This document shows positions 16,201-25,317 of a stretch of 34,298 nt of DNA, one piece after another (the first letter of the stretch is position 1; every line of letters starts with the position of its first letter). The notes below the pieces were generated by a model that was not told where the DNA came from, made no database searches, and saw only the letters and a list, made by a program, of their open reading frames with translations. The stretch is from Kineosporia sp. R_H_3 (GTDB lineage: Bacteria > Actinomycetota > Actinomycetes > Actinomycetales > Kineosporiaceae), in NCBI RefSeq assembly GCF_002198675.1, contig NZ_MWLL01000214.1:1-34298 (forward strand). Direction: 5' to 3'. The position numbers and the translations under genes are program-made.

Positions 16201-16764
16201 TCAGCCGTCGAGCAGTGCCCGGACGCCGGTGACGACGGCCCGGCCGACGAGACCCAGAAGCCCGGCCGCCGTCGCGAGACCCACGAGGACGTTCGTGATG
16301 CGCCACACCGGGGACACGTCCGCGTCGGCCCGCTCCGGGTGCTGCGGGTCGAAGCGGACGCGGACGGGCGTGCCGACCGGCGACGCCTGAGCCGCGCGGC
16401 CGAAGCGCAGCAGCCTCACGACGTGCTGCCGGCCGGTGTGGTCGCGGAAGGTGGCCTCCCAGCGCTGGACGCCCCCGTCGTGCTCGTCCTCGACCCGGAC
16501 GAGGCGGCTCAGGGCCCCGGTCGTGGTCCGGCCCCTCGCCGTGAGGATCAGCTCGTCGCGCGCCCCGCCCAGCGCCGCCACGATCACCTGCCGCAGGACG
16601 TACGCGGCCGCCGCGCAGAAGAGCAGGACGACGAGCCAGGTCGCTGCCCCGGCCGCACCGGGCAGCCAGATCGGGGCCGAGAGCACCGCGAGGAGCACGA
16701 GCAGGACGAGCCAGAACCGCACCCGCAGGGGCCGCCGGCCCGGCGCCGCCCCCGGAGCGTCCAC
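16201..16764 (-). CDS. DUF3592-like membrane protein
   Basis: The product has 187 residues from GTG 16764. Two hydrophobic helices near the N-terminus (FWLVLLVLLAVLSAPIWL and ATWLVVLLFCAAAAYVL) are followed by a beta-rich domain of DUF3592 type (TTGALSRLVRVEDEHDGGVQRWEATFRDHTG; later PVGTPVRVRFDPQHPERA) and a last helix (VLVGLATAAGLLGLVGRAVV). The phrase V-R-x-D-P-x-x-P near the end of the soluble domain is typical of DUF3592 proteins. The role is unknown. The start was set at GTG 16764 because a TATCGT -10 box lies six bases upstream on the minus strand; the longer frame upstream is antisense to the YhhN gene and compositionally a shadow. Confidence 0.75.
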   Translation of the reverse strand: MDAPGAAPGRRPLRVRFWLVLLVLLAVLSAPIWLPGAAGAATWLVVLLFCAAAAYVLRQVIVAALGGARDELILTARGRTTTGALSRLVRVEDEHDGGVQRWEATFRDHTGRQHVVRLLRFGRAAQASPVGTPVRVRFDPQHPERADADVSPVWRITNVLVGLATAAGLLGLVGRAVVTGVRALLDG

Positions 16765-16830
16765 GTGATCACGATAGGCCGCCGGCGCCGCGTGCGACCA
16801 GCCCCACCGGGCGCCGCTAGGGTCGGCCGG
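16765..16830. promoter_or_regulatory. Divergent pair of leaderless promoters
   Basis: On the minus strand TATCGT (16771-16776) ends six bases before GTG 16764. On the plus strand TAGGGT (16818-16823) ends seven bases before GTG 16831. The 66-bp region thus appears to drive both membrane-protein genes without untranslated leaders. Confidence 0.6.
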
Positions 16831-17463
16831 GTGTCCTCCCCGTCCGCGCACCCCGGTCGTCGTCGGAGCCTGGTCCGGGCCGCCCGGCTCGCCTACGGCG
16901 CCCTCGCCGTCGCGGACGTCCTGCTGTCCGCGTCCGCGTCGCCGGGCGCGGCCCGCGCCCGGAAGGTGACCAAGCCGCTGCTCATGCCGGCGCTCATGGT
17001 CGGCCGCAGCGCCCCCACGCGACGGGCACTCGCGCTGTCCGGTGCCGGTGACGTCGCCCTCCTCGGCTCGTCGGACGCCGCGTTCACCGCCGGGCTCGGC
17101 GCCTTCCTCGCCGGCCAGGTCGCCTGGGTCCGTGCCCTGCACGGGCGCGGCGGCGGCCTGCTCGCCCGGCGCCCGGCGGTCGCCGTCCCGTACGTCGTCG
17201 CAGCCGTCGGCCTCAACGCCTACCTCTGGCGCCGCGCCGGCAAGGACCGGCTCCCGCTCGCCGCCTACAGCGCCGCGCTCACCTCGATGGCGCTCGCCGC
17301 CGCCGACACCGGCGACCCGCTCACCGCCGCCGGCGGCGCGCTCTTCATGGCCTCCGACGGGCTCATCGCGCTCGACCGGTTCGGCGGCGTCCGGCTGCCC
17401 GCCCAGGACGCCTGGGTGATGGGCACGTACACCGCGGCGCAGGCGCTGCTCGCGCGCGACTGA
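16831..17463 (+). CDS. YhhN-family (lysoplasmalogenase-like) membrane protein
   Basis: A 210-residue protein with about seven or eight hydrophobic helices. TKPLLMPALM, GDVALL and FMASDGLIALDRF match the conserved positions of the YhhN/TMEM86 family, which includes mammalian lysoplasmalogenase. In bacteria the substrate is usually unproven, and a lipid vinyl-ether hydrolase or lipid-remodelling role is only inferred. The GTG start is the only candidate compatible with the leaderless -10 box TAGGGT, and no ribosome binding site precedes it. The gene is divergent from the DUF3592 gene and is followed by 151 bp before the ABC exporter promoter and start. Confidence 0.82.
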   Translation: MSSPSAHPGRRRSLVRAARLAYGALAVADVLLSASASPGAARARKVTKPLLMPALMVGRSAPTRRALALSGAGDVALLGSSDAAFTAGLGAFLAGQVAWVRALHGRGGGLLARRPAVAVPYVVAAVGLNAYLWRRAGKDRLPLAAYSAALTSMALAAADTGDPLTAAGGALFMASDGLIALDRFGGVRLPAQDAWVMGTYTAAQALLARD

Positions 17464-17579
17464 CCCGGGGGCCGCGGACCACCCGGGCGCAGGACGTCGT
17501 CCGGACGACTCGACCCGTGGGCATCGCGCGCAGGCACGCGTGGCGGGTGTCATTCGTACGCAGACGACAAATTTCCGGT

Positions 17580-17607
17580 TTGAACCGTCGGTGTCCCGGG
17601 TTACGGT
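17580..17607 (+). promoter_or_regulatory. Promoter of the ABC exporter operon
   Basis: TTGAAC (17580-17585), a 16-bp spacer and TACGGT (17602-17607) end seven bases before ATG 17615. This is the best two-box promoter in the window and implies a leaderless mRNA. Confidence 0.65.
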
Positions 17608-17614
17608 CGAAGAG

Positions 17615-19423
17615 ATGCCTCCTTCATCTCCCGCCGCAGCCGGGCCTCTCGCCTCGCTGTGGCGTATGCGCCTGTACGCCCGCCCTTACGCCGGTCAGAT
17701 GCTCGTCATGCTCGCGACCGCCCTGCTCGCCGTCGCCGCCGCCATCTCGATCCCGCTCGTCATCCGTCGCATCGTCGACGGGCCCGTGACCCACGGCGAC
17801 CGCTCCGCGCTGCTGCCGCTGGCCGCGCTCGCGCTCGTCCTCGGCGTCGTCGAGGCGTCGCTGAACTTCACCCGCCGCTGGATCCAGGGCACGTCGACGC
17901 TCGGCATGGAGCGCGACATCCGGGACGTGCTCTACCGGCACCTGCAGTCGCTGCCACCCGCGTTCCACGACCGGTGGCTCTCCGGCCAGCTGCTGTCCCG
18001 GCTCACGAGCGACCTGTCCGCCGTCCGCCGGTTCTTCGGCTTCGGGCTGATCTTCCTCGTCGCGAACGTCGCGACCTTCGCCGCGATCTGCACGCTGCTC
18101 GTGCGGATCGACGTGTTCCTGGGGCTCGTCGTCACCGCCTCGCTCGTGCCGATCGGGTTCCTCTGCGCGCGCTTCCACCACCAGTTCTCCGGGGTGTCCC
18201 GCCGGGTGCAGGACCAGACCGGCGACCTCGCCTCGCGGGTCGAGGAGGCCGCCCAGGGGATCCGCGTCGTCAAGGCATTCGGCCGCCGCCGGCACATCGT
18301 GGACCAGTACACGGCGGACAGCACCGAGGTCCGTGGCACCCAGCTGGAGAAGGTCCGGATCCGGGCCGGCTTCGCCTCGGTGCTCGACGTCATCCCGAAC
18401 GCGACCCTCGGCGTCGTCCTCGTGCTCGGGGCGCTGGCCGTCGGGAGCGGCCGGATCAGCCTCGGCGACCTCGTCGCCTTCATCACCCTCGCGCTGCAGC
18501 TCGTCTGGCCGGTCGAGGCCCTGGGCTTCATCCTCGCCTCGGCCCAGGAGGCCGGGACGGCGGCCCAGCGGGTCTTCGAGGTGCTCGACACCGAGCCCGA
18601 GATCGCGAGCCCGGCGGTGCCGGTCCCGCTCACCGGCCCGGACGGCGGCCCGCCGGTCGGGCGGGTGCGCTTCGAGGGCGTCGGCTACCGGTTCCCCGGG
18701 TCCGACCGCGACGTCCTGCACGACATCGACCTCGAGCTCGAGCCCGGTGAGACCCTCGCCCTCGTCGGCACGAGCGGTTCGGGCAAGACGACGCTCGCGA
18801 TGCTCCTGCCCCGGCTCGCGGACGCGACGCGCGGCCGGGTGACGATCGACGGGCACGACGTCCGCGACGTCGCCCTGCCCGACCTGCGCACCGTCGTCGC
18901 GACCGCGTTCGAGGAGCCGATCCTGTTCTCCGCGAGCGTCCGGGAGAACGTCACCCTCGGCCGCCCGGACGCCACCGACGCCGACGTCGAGGCCGCCCTC
19001 GACCTCGCCCAGGCGCGCTTCGCCCACGACCTGCCCTGGGGGCTCGACACCCGGGTCGGCGAGCAGGGGATGTCGCTGTCCGGCGGGCAGCGGCAGCGGC
19101 TCGCGCTGGCCCGCGCCGTGCTCGGCCGCCCGCGCGTCCTCGTGCTCGACGACCCGCTCTCGGCGCTCGACGTCGAGACCGAGGCGCTCGTCGAGGAGGC
19201 GCTGCGCCGGGTGCTCGCCGCGACGACCGCGGTCGTCGTCGTCCACCGGCCCTCGACGGTCGCGCTCGCCGACCGGGTCGCGTTCCTGCGCGACGGCACC
19301 GTCGAGGCGGTCGGCACGCACGCCGACCTCATGGCGACGAACCACGCCTACGCCGAGGTCATGGGCGACCCGGCGACGGTCGTCGTCCCCGGTCAGTCCC
19401 GGCGCGAGGAGGTGCGGCGATGA
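17615..19423 (+). CDS. ABC exporter half-transporter, degenerate-site subunit
   Basis: The product has 602 residues: six membrane helices (about 20-310), then an ATPase domain. Walker A is GTSGSGKT (385-392), the signature LSGGQ is at 488-492, and Walker B ends LDDP with Asp512. The next residue, normally the catalytic Glu, is Asp513. The Q-loop reads AFEEP, with Glu in place of Gln. The switch region VVHRPST keeps the His. Such changes mark the non-catalytic-site subunit of heterodimeric exporters such as TM287/288. ATG 17615 was chosen over GTG 17540 because a promoter ends seven bases upstream of it. The stop overlaps the next start (ATGA), so the partner is co-translated. Candidate substrates include drugs, lipids or peptides; the sequence does not tell. 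Confidence 0.92.
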   Translation: MPPSSPAAAGPLASLWRMRLYARPYAGQMLVMLATALLAVAAAISIPLVIRRIVDGPVTHGDRSALLPLAALALVLGVVEASLNFTRRWIQGTSTLGMERDIRDVLYRHLQSLPPAFHDRWLSGQLLSRLTSDLSAVRRFFGFGLIFLVANVATFAAICTLLVRIDVFLGLVVTASLVPIGFLCARFHHQFSGVSRRVQDQTGDLASRVEEAAQGIRVVKAFGRRRHIVDQYTADSTEVRGTQLEKVRIRAGFASVLDVIPNATLGVVLVLGALAVGSGRISLGDLVAFITLALQLVWPVEALGFILASAQEAGTAAQRVFEVLDTEPEIASPAVPVPLTGPDGGPPVGRVRFEGVGYRFPGSDRDVLHDIDLELEPGETLALVGTSGSGKTTLAMLLPRLADATRGRVTIDGHDVRDVALPDLRTVVATAFEEPILFSASVRENVTLGRPDATDADVEAALDLAQARFAHDLPWGLDTRVGEQGMSLSGGQRQRLALARAVLGRPRVLVLDDPLSALDVETEALVEEALRRVLAATTAVVVVHRPSTVALADRVAFLRDGTVEAVGTHADLMATNHAYAEVMGDPATVVVPGQSRREEVRR

Positions 19424-21270
19424 GCGCCCCCACGAAGGCACCGAGCGGAGCCGACTGGCGCGGCGTCGCCGCCGAGCACACCGAGAACGTCTCCTCGACG
19501 GTCGCCGGCCTGCTCCGCGGCCGCAGCCGCCGGCTCCTCGGCAGCCTGCTCGCCCCGCACCGGCGCACGCTCTGGGTCGTCCTCGGGCTCGTCGTCGTGC
19601 AGAACCTCGCCTCGCTCGCGGGCCCGTACCTCATCGGGGCCGGCATCGACCGGGGCATCCCGCCGCTGCTGCGCGGCGAGGGCGGCGGCACGCTGGCGGT
19701 CGTCGGTGTCGCGTTCGCCGTCGCGACCGGCCTGCAGGTGCTCACCCAGCGCACCTTCATGCTCCTCACCGGGCGGATCGGGCAGGACGTCGTCCTCGAC
19801 CTGCGGACCCGGGTCTTCGAGCACTTCCAGCGGCTGTCGATGGCGTTCCACGAGGACTACACCTCGGGGCGGGTCATCTCGCGGCAGACCTCCGACGTCG
19901 ACGCGATCTCGGAGTTCCTCGACGGCGGCGTGGACGCCGTCGTCCGGGCGCTGCTGTCGATCGTCGGGATCGGCGTGACGATGCTGCTGCTCGACGTGCC
20001 GCTCGCCATCGTCGGGCTCGCGTCGTTCGTGCCGCTCTTCGCGCTCACCCTGTGGTTCCGTCGGGAGTCGGCGACGGCGTACCGCACGACCCGCGAGGCG
20101 GTCGCGATGGTCATCGTCCAGATCGTCGAGACCCTCACCGGGATCCGGGCCGTCCAGGCGTTCCGCCGCGAGCCGCGCAACGAGGAGATCTTCGCGGCGC
20201 TCAACGAGCGGTACCGGGCCGCGAGCCAGAAGTCGTTCTCGCTCATGGCGGTCTACGGCCCCGGGATGAAGCTCATCTCCAACGTGACGATCGCGCTCAT
20301 CCTCTTCTACGGCGGCACCCGGGTGCTCGACGGCGAGCTCGGGGTCGGCGTCCTCACGGCGTTCCTGCTCTACCTGCGCCGCTTCTTCGACCCGCTCCAG
20401 GACCTCGCCCAGTTCTTCAACGCGCTGCAGTCGGCGACGGCGGCGCTCGAGAAGCTGAGCGGCGTCCTCGAGGAGGCCCCCTCGGTGCCGGACGCCGAGC
20501 GGCCGCGCGCGCTGCCCGCGCCGCGGGGCGCCGTCCGGTTCGACGCCGTGAGCTTCGGCTACAAGGAGAAGGTCGTGCTCCCCGGCCTCGACCTCCACGT
20601 GCCGGCGGGGCAGACCGTCGCGCTCGTCGGGGCGACCGGCGCGGGCAAGACGACGATCGCCCGGCTGCTCGGCCGGTTCTACGACCCGGTCGAGGGCCGG
20701 GTGCTCCTCGACGGCGTCGACCTGCGCGAGGTCGAGGAGCACGACCTGCACCGGGCCGTCGTCACGGTGACGCAGGAGAGCTTCCTGTTCTCCGGCTCCG
20801 TCGCGGACAACATCGCGTTCGGCCGGCCTGGTGCGAGCCGCGGCGACATCGAGGAGGCGGCCCGCCGGATCGGGGCCCACGAGTTCATCGCGGCGCTGCC
20901 CGAGGGCTACGACACCGACGTCCGCAAGCGCGGCGGGCGCCTCTCCGCGGGCCAGCGCCAGCTCGTGTCGTTCGCCCGGGCGTTCCTCGCCGACCCGGCG
21001 GTGCTCGTGCTCGACGAGGCGACGTCGTCCCTCGACATCCCGCACGAGCGGCTCGTGCAGTCGGCGCTGCGGACGATCCTCGCCGACCGGACGGCGCTCA
21101 TCATCGCCCACCGGCTCTCGACCGTGGAGATCGCCGACCGGGTGCTCGTGCTCTCCGACGGCCGCGTCGTCGAGGACGGCCCGCCGCACGAGCTCGCTGC
21201 CGGCACCGGCCCCTACGCGCGGCTGCACCACGCGTGGCGGCAGTCGCTGCACCGCACGGGCGCCGCCTAG
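19420..21270 (+). CDS. ABC exporter half-transporter, catalytic subunit
   Basis: The product has 616 residues and is the partner of the preceding gene. A soluble N-terminal segment of about 45 residues precedes six membrane helices, then the ATPase domain. Walker A is GATGAGKT (404-411), the Q-loop is TVTQESFLFS, Walker B is LVLDE with the catalytic Glu533, and the switch is IIAHRLSTVE. The signature is LSAGQ (508-512) instead of LSGGQ. In the head-to-tail dimer this altered signature would face the degenerate Walker site of the first subunit, while its own intact Walker site faces the normal LSGGQ. The pair therefore has one active and one impaired ATP site, as known for heterodimeric type IV exporters. 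It converges with the peptide importer operon, with only six bases between stops. Confidence 0.93.
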   Translation: MSAPTKAPSGADWRGVAAEHTENVSSTVAGLLRGRSRRLLGSLLAPHRRTLWVVLGLVVVQNLASLAGPYLIGAGIDRGIPPLLRGEGGGTLAVVGVAFAVATGLQVLTQRTFMLLTGRIGQDVVLDLRTRVFEHFQRLSMAFHEDYTSGRVISRQTSDVDAISEFLDGGVDAVVRALLSIVGIGVTMLLLDVPLAIVGLASFVPLFALTLWFRRESATAYRTTREAVAMVIVQIVETLTGIRAVQAFRREPRNEEIFAALNERYRAASQKSFSLMAVYGPGMKLISNVTIALILFYGGTRVLDGELGVGVLTAFLLYLRRFFDPLQDLAQFFNALQSATAALEKLSGVLEEAPSVPDAERPRALPAPRGAVRFDAVSFGYKEKVVLPGLDLHVPAGQTVALVGATGAGKTTIARLLGRFYDPVEGRVLLDGVDLREVEEHDLHRAVVTVTQESFLFSGSVADNIAFGRPGASRGDIEEAARRIGAHEFIAALPEGYDTDVRKRGGRLSAGQRQLVSFARAFLADPAVLVLDEATSSLDIPHERLVQSALRTILADRTALIIAHRLSTVEIADRVLVLSDGRVVEDGPPHELAAGTGPYARLHHAWRQSLHRTGAA

Positions 21271-21276
21271 ACCTCC

Positions 21277-22256
<980 letters not shown>

Positions 22257-22260
<4 letters not shown>

Positions 22261-23282
22261 GAGCGGGCCTCCTCGGCGGCGGTGTCGGCGGAGGACCGCA
22301 GGTCGGCGCGCCCTTCCGGGTCGAGCCAGCAGGCGTCGGCGTGGTCGGACCCGGCCCGCGGCACGAGCGGCGGCTGCTCGCCGCACGCGGCATGCGCGAA
22401 CCGGCAGCGCGGCGAGAAGCGGCACCCGGGCGGCGCCGCGAGCGGCGAGATCGGCGCCCCCGGGATCGCTGCGAGACGTCTGGTCCGCGGCCGGTCGGTG
22501 CGCGGGATCGAGCCGAGCAGCCCCCACGTGTACGGGTGCTGCGGGCGGCCGAAGACGTCGGACCGGGCGCCGACCTCGGCGACCCGGCCGCCGTAGAGCA
22601 CGAGCACCCGGTCGGAGACCTGCGAGACGACGCCCATGTCGTGGGTGATGAGCACGACGGACGACCCGTGGTCACGGCGCAGCCGCTCCATGAGCTGGAG
22701 GATCTGGGCCTGGATCGTCACGTCGAGCGCCGTCGTCGGCTCGTCGGCGATGAGCAGCGCCGGGTTGCACGCCAGCGCCATCGCGATGACGACGCGCTGC
22801 CGCATGCCGCCGGAGAACTGGTGCGGGTAGGCGTCGACGCGCGACTCGGGGTTGGGGATGCCCACCTCGCGGAGCAGGTCGACGGCCCGGGCCCGGGCCG
22901 CCTTCTTCGACACCTTCTCGTGGGCCTGGATCGCCTCGGCGATGTGCCAGCCCGCGGTGTAGACCGGCGTGAGGGCGGTCATCGGGTCCTGGAAGATCAT
23001 CGCGATCTCCCGGCCGCGGACGGCGCGCATCTCGCCGTCCGACAGACCGAGCAGGTCGCGGCCGCGGAAGGCGACCTCGCCCTCGATCGTCACGTTCGGG
23101 TCGGTGAGCAGCCGCATGACCGCCAGGCACGTCACGGACTTGCCCGACCCGGACTCCCCGACGATGCCGAGCACCTGACCGGGCCCGACGGAGAACGAGA
23201 CGCCGTCGACGGCGGTGACGAGCCCCTGCCGGGTGCGGAACCGCACGCGCAGGTCGCGGACCTCGAGCAGCGGCTCAGGCAT
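22257..23282 (-). CDS. Dpp/Opp-type peptide ABC importer, ATP-binding protein (DppD/OppD-like)
   Basis: The product has 341 residues, starting [15 protein letters not shown]. Walker A is GESGSGKS, Q-loop [14 protein letters not shown], signature [15 protein letters not shown], Walker [13 protein letters not shown], and the C-terminal cysteine motif is [15 protein letters not shown]. The FSGGMRQR signature and the DPMTALTP segment are typical of the D-type subunit. ATG 23282 overlaps the end of the permease gene by eight bases, consistent with translational coupling. A longer in-frame ORF up to 23573 is low-complexity Ser/Arg sequence antisense-like in composition and lies inside the permease gene, so I rejected it. 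Confidence 0.94.
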
Positions 23283-24243
23283 GACGCACCCTCGGGTCGA
23301 GCCACGCGTAGAGGAGGTCGACGATCGCGTTGGCGAGGACGACGAAGAACGCGGCGTAGATGACGGTGGCCAGGATGACCGGGAGGTCGAAGTTCTGCAG
23401 GGCGTTGTAGGTGAGCTTGCCGACGCCCTGCAGCCCGAAGACGACCTCGGTGAGCAGTGCGGAGCCGCCGACGAGGGCGCCGAAGTCGAGCCCGAAGAGG
23501 CTGACGACCGGGATGAGGCTCGTGCGCAGCGCGTGCCGGACGAGGATCCGCCGCTCGCTGACCCCCTTGGCACGCGCCGTCCGGACGAAGTCCTCGCCGA
23601 GTGCGGTGACCATCTCGCCGCGGAGCACGCGGGCGTAGATGCCGGCGTAGAGCACGGCGAGGGTGAGCCACGGGAAGAGCAGGTGCAGCGCCCACTGCCC
23701 GACGCCGTCCGAGAGCGGCGCGTACCCGAGCGGCGGGACCCAGCTGAACACGCTCTCGTGCAACCGGTTCTGGGTCACGAGGTTGACCACCTCGCCGACC
23801 CAGTACACCGGCAGCGAGACCCCGACGACGCCGAGCAGCATGATGACCGGGTCGACCCAGGTGCCCCGGTAGCGCGCGGACAGCGCACCCATGAGGATGC
23901 CGACGGTCATCCAGATGACCGCCGAGCCGATGACGAGCGACAGCGTCACGGGGATCGCCTGCGTCACCTGCGGGAGCACCTCGGCGCCGCGGTTGACGAA
24001 CGACGTGAGGTCCCGGTCGACGAACAGCCGCTTCATCATGAGGACGTACTGCACCCAGATCGGCCGGTCGAGACCGAAGGACGCCCGCACCTGGGCGAGC
24101 GTCTCCTGGCTCGCGTTGCGGCCGGCGATCCGTGCGGCCGGGTCCGCACCCGGGGTCGCGAAGAAGATGAGGAACACCAGGACGCTGATCGAGAACAGCA
24201 CGAACACCATGGACGCCAGGCGGCGCAGCGCGAACCGGCCCAT
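23275..24243 (-). CDS. Dpp/Opp-type peptide ABC importer, permease (DppB/OppB-like)
   Basis: A 322-residue inner-membrane permease. The start MGRFALRRLASMVFVLFSIS and the following LASFGLD-like segment (VRASFGLDRPIWVQYV) are typical of the B-type subunit. The EAA loop that contacts the ATPases is visible as DFVRTARAKGVSERRILVRH. About six membrane helices are present. It starts one base after the C-type permease gene ends, and its 3' end overlaps the ATPase gene. In this operon the C-type permease precedes the B-type, the reverse of the usual order. Confidence 0.93.
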   Translation of the reverse strand: MGRFALRRLASMVFVLFSISVLVFLIFFATPGADPAARIAGRNASQETLAQVRASFGLDRPIWVQYVLMMKRLFVDRDLTSFVNRGAEVLPQVTQAIPVTLSLVIGSAVIWMTVGILMGALSARYRGTWVDPVIMLLGVVGVSLPVYWVGEVVNLVTQNRLHESVFSWVPPLGYAPLSDGVGQWALHLLFPWLTLAVLYAGIYARVLRGEMVTALGEDFVRTARAKGVSERRILVRHALRTSLIPVVSLFGLDFGALVGGSALLTEVVFGLQGVGKLTYNALQNFDLPVILATVIYAAFFVVLANAIVDLLYAWLDPRVRHA

Positions 24244-25317
24244 CTAGACGGCCCCCCGCAGCTTGGCCTTCGGGTCGAGCGCGTCCCGGACGCCGTCGCC
24301 GAGCAGGTTGAGCGCGACCGCGGTGACCGCGATGGCCGCGCCCGGCGCGATGGCGACGGCCGGCCGGGTGTAGAGCAGCCCGAGGCCGTCGTTGATGATC
24401 GTGCCCCAGGACGCGTCCGGCGGCTGGACACCGATGGACAGGAACGACAGCGCCGACTCGGTGAGCATGTTGATGCTCGTCATGAGCGGCAGGAAGACGA
24501 TGACGGTCGGGAGCACGTTGGGCAGCACCTCGCGCACGAGGATCCGCAGGTCCGACGCGCCCGCACCCACCGAGGACTGGATGAACTCCTTCTCCCGCAA
24601 CGACATCACCTGCCCGCGCAGCGGCCGGGCGACGTACGGCACGTAGATCAGCCCGATGATGAAGACCGGCAGCGCGAGGCTGCCCGCGTCGATCGTCACC
24701 GGCCCGAGCGTCACACCGCTCGTCAGCAGCACCACCGAGAGGCAGATCGCGAGCAGGTACACCGGGAACGCCCACAGCACGTCGAGCACGCGCGAGAGCA
24801 CCCCGTCGACGACCCCGCCGAAGTAGCCCGCGGACACCCCGACGAGCACGGCGAGGGCGCAGCACAGCAGCGCCGAGACGGCGCCGATGAACAGGGAGTT
24901 GCGGCCGCCGTAGAGCAGCCGGGCGGCGACGTCCCGGCCCTGCGGGTCCGCGCCGAGCAGGTAGTGCGCCGGGTCGCCGGTCGGGCCGATCGGGGTGACG
25001 CCGAGCCCGAGGCCGCCGGCCTCGGCCTGCATGACGGGCACCTCCTGCCCGTCGACGACCGTCGTGCCGTTGACGTTGCTCGTGAAGGCGTCGGTGCCCG
25101 CGATGCTCTTCTCGTAGACCGGGGCGAGCAGGCAGGCGGCGACGACGAGGAGCAGGACGACGGCCGAGCCCATGGCGACGCGGTCGCGCCGCAGGTGCCG
25201 CAGCGCCGTCCGCCAGGGGCCCGTCGCCGGCACGGGCCCGGACGCCGGTTGCCCGGCCGGGGACGCCGAGGGCGCCTCCGGCCGGGCAACGGGTGCGTGC
25301 GTGGGGCCGTCGGTCAC
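24244..25317 (-). CDS. Dpp/Opp-type peptide ABC importer, permease (DppC/OppC-like)
   Basis: The product has 357 residues. After a Pro/Ala-rich cytoplasmic start of about 45 residues comes an OppC_N-type first helix (GSAVVLLLVVAACLLAPVY), then an external segment of about 75 residues ending HYLLGADPQGRDVAARLLYGG, a hallmark of the C-type subunit, and five further helices. The EAA loop reads EFIQSSVGAGASDLRILVRE. The external loop between the first two helices (GTTVVDGQEVPVMQAEAGG) is longer than in the E. coli proteins. GTG 25317 overlaps the stop of the binding-protein gene by four bases. The long frame extending upstream to 27165 is a shadow of the binding-protein gene. Confidence 0.93.
   Translation of the reverse strand: MTDGPTHAPVARPEAPSASPAGQPASGPVPATGPWRTALRHLRRDRVAMGSAVVLLLVVAACLLAPVYEKSIAGTDAFTSNVNGTTVVDGQEVPVMQAEAGGLGLGVTPIGPTGDPAHYLLGADPQGRDVAARLLYGGRNSLFIGAVSALLCCALAVLVGVSAGYFGGVVDGVLSRVLDVLWAFPVYLLAICLSVVLLTSGVTLGPVTIDAGSLALPVFIIGLIYVPYVARPLRGQVMSLREKEFIQSSVGAGASDLRILVREVLPNVLPTVIVFLPLMTSINMLTESALSFLSIGVQPPDASWGTIINDGLGLLYTRPAVAIAPGAAIAVTAVALNLLGDGVRDALDPKAKLRGAV

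Noticed and set aside
16765-17553. Extended DUF3592 ORF starting at 17553
   Set aside because: The extra 263 codons are antisense to the YhhN gene and low in complexity. GTG 16764 has its own -10 box.
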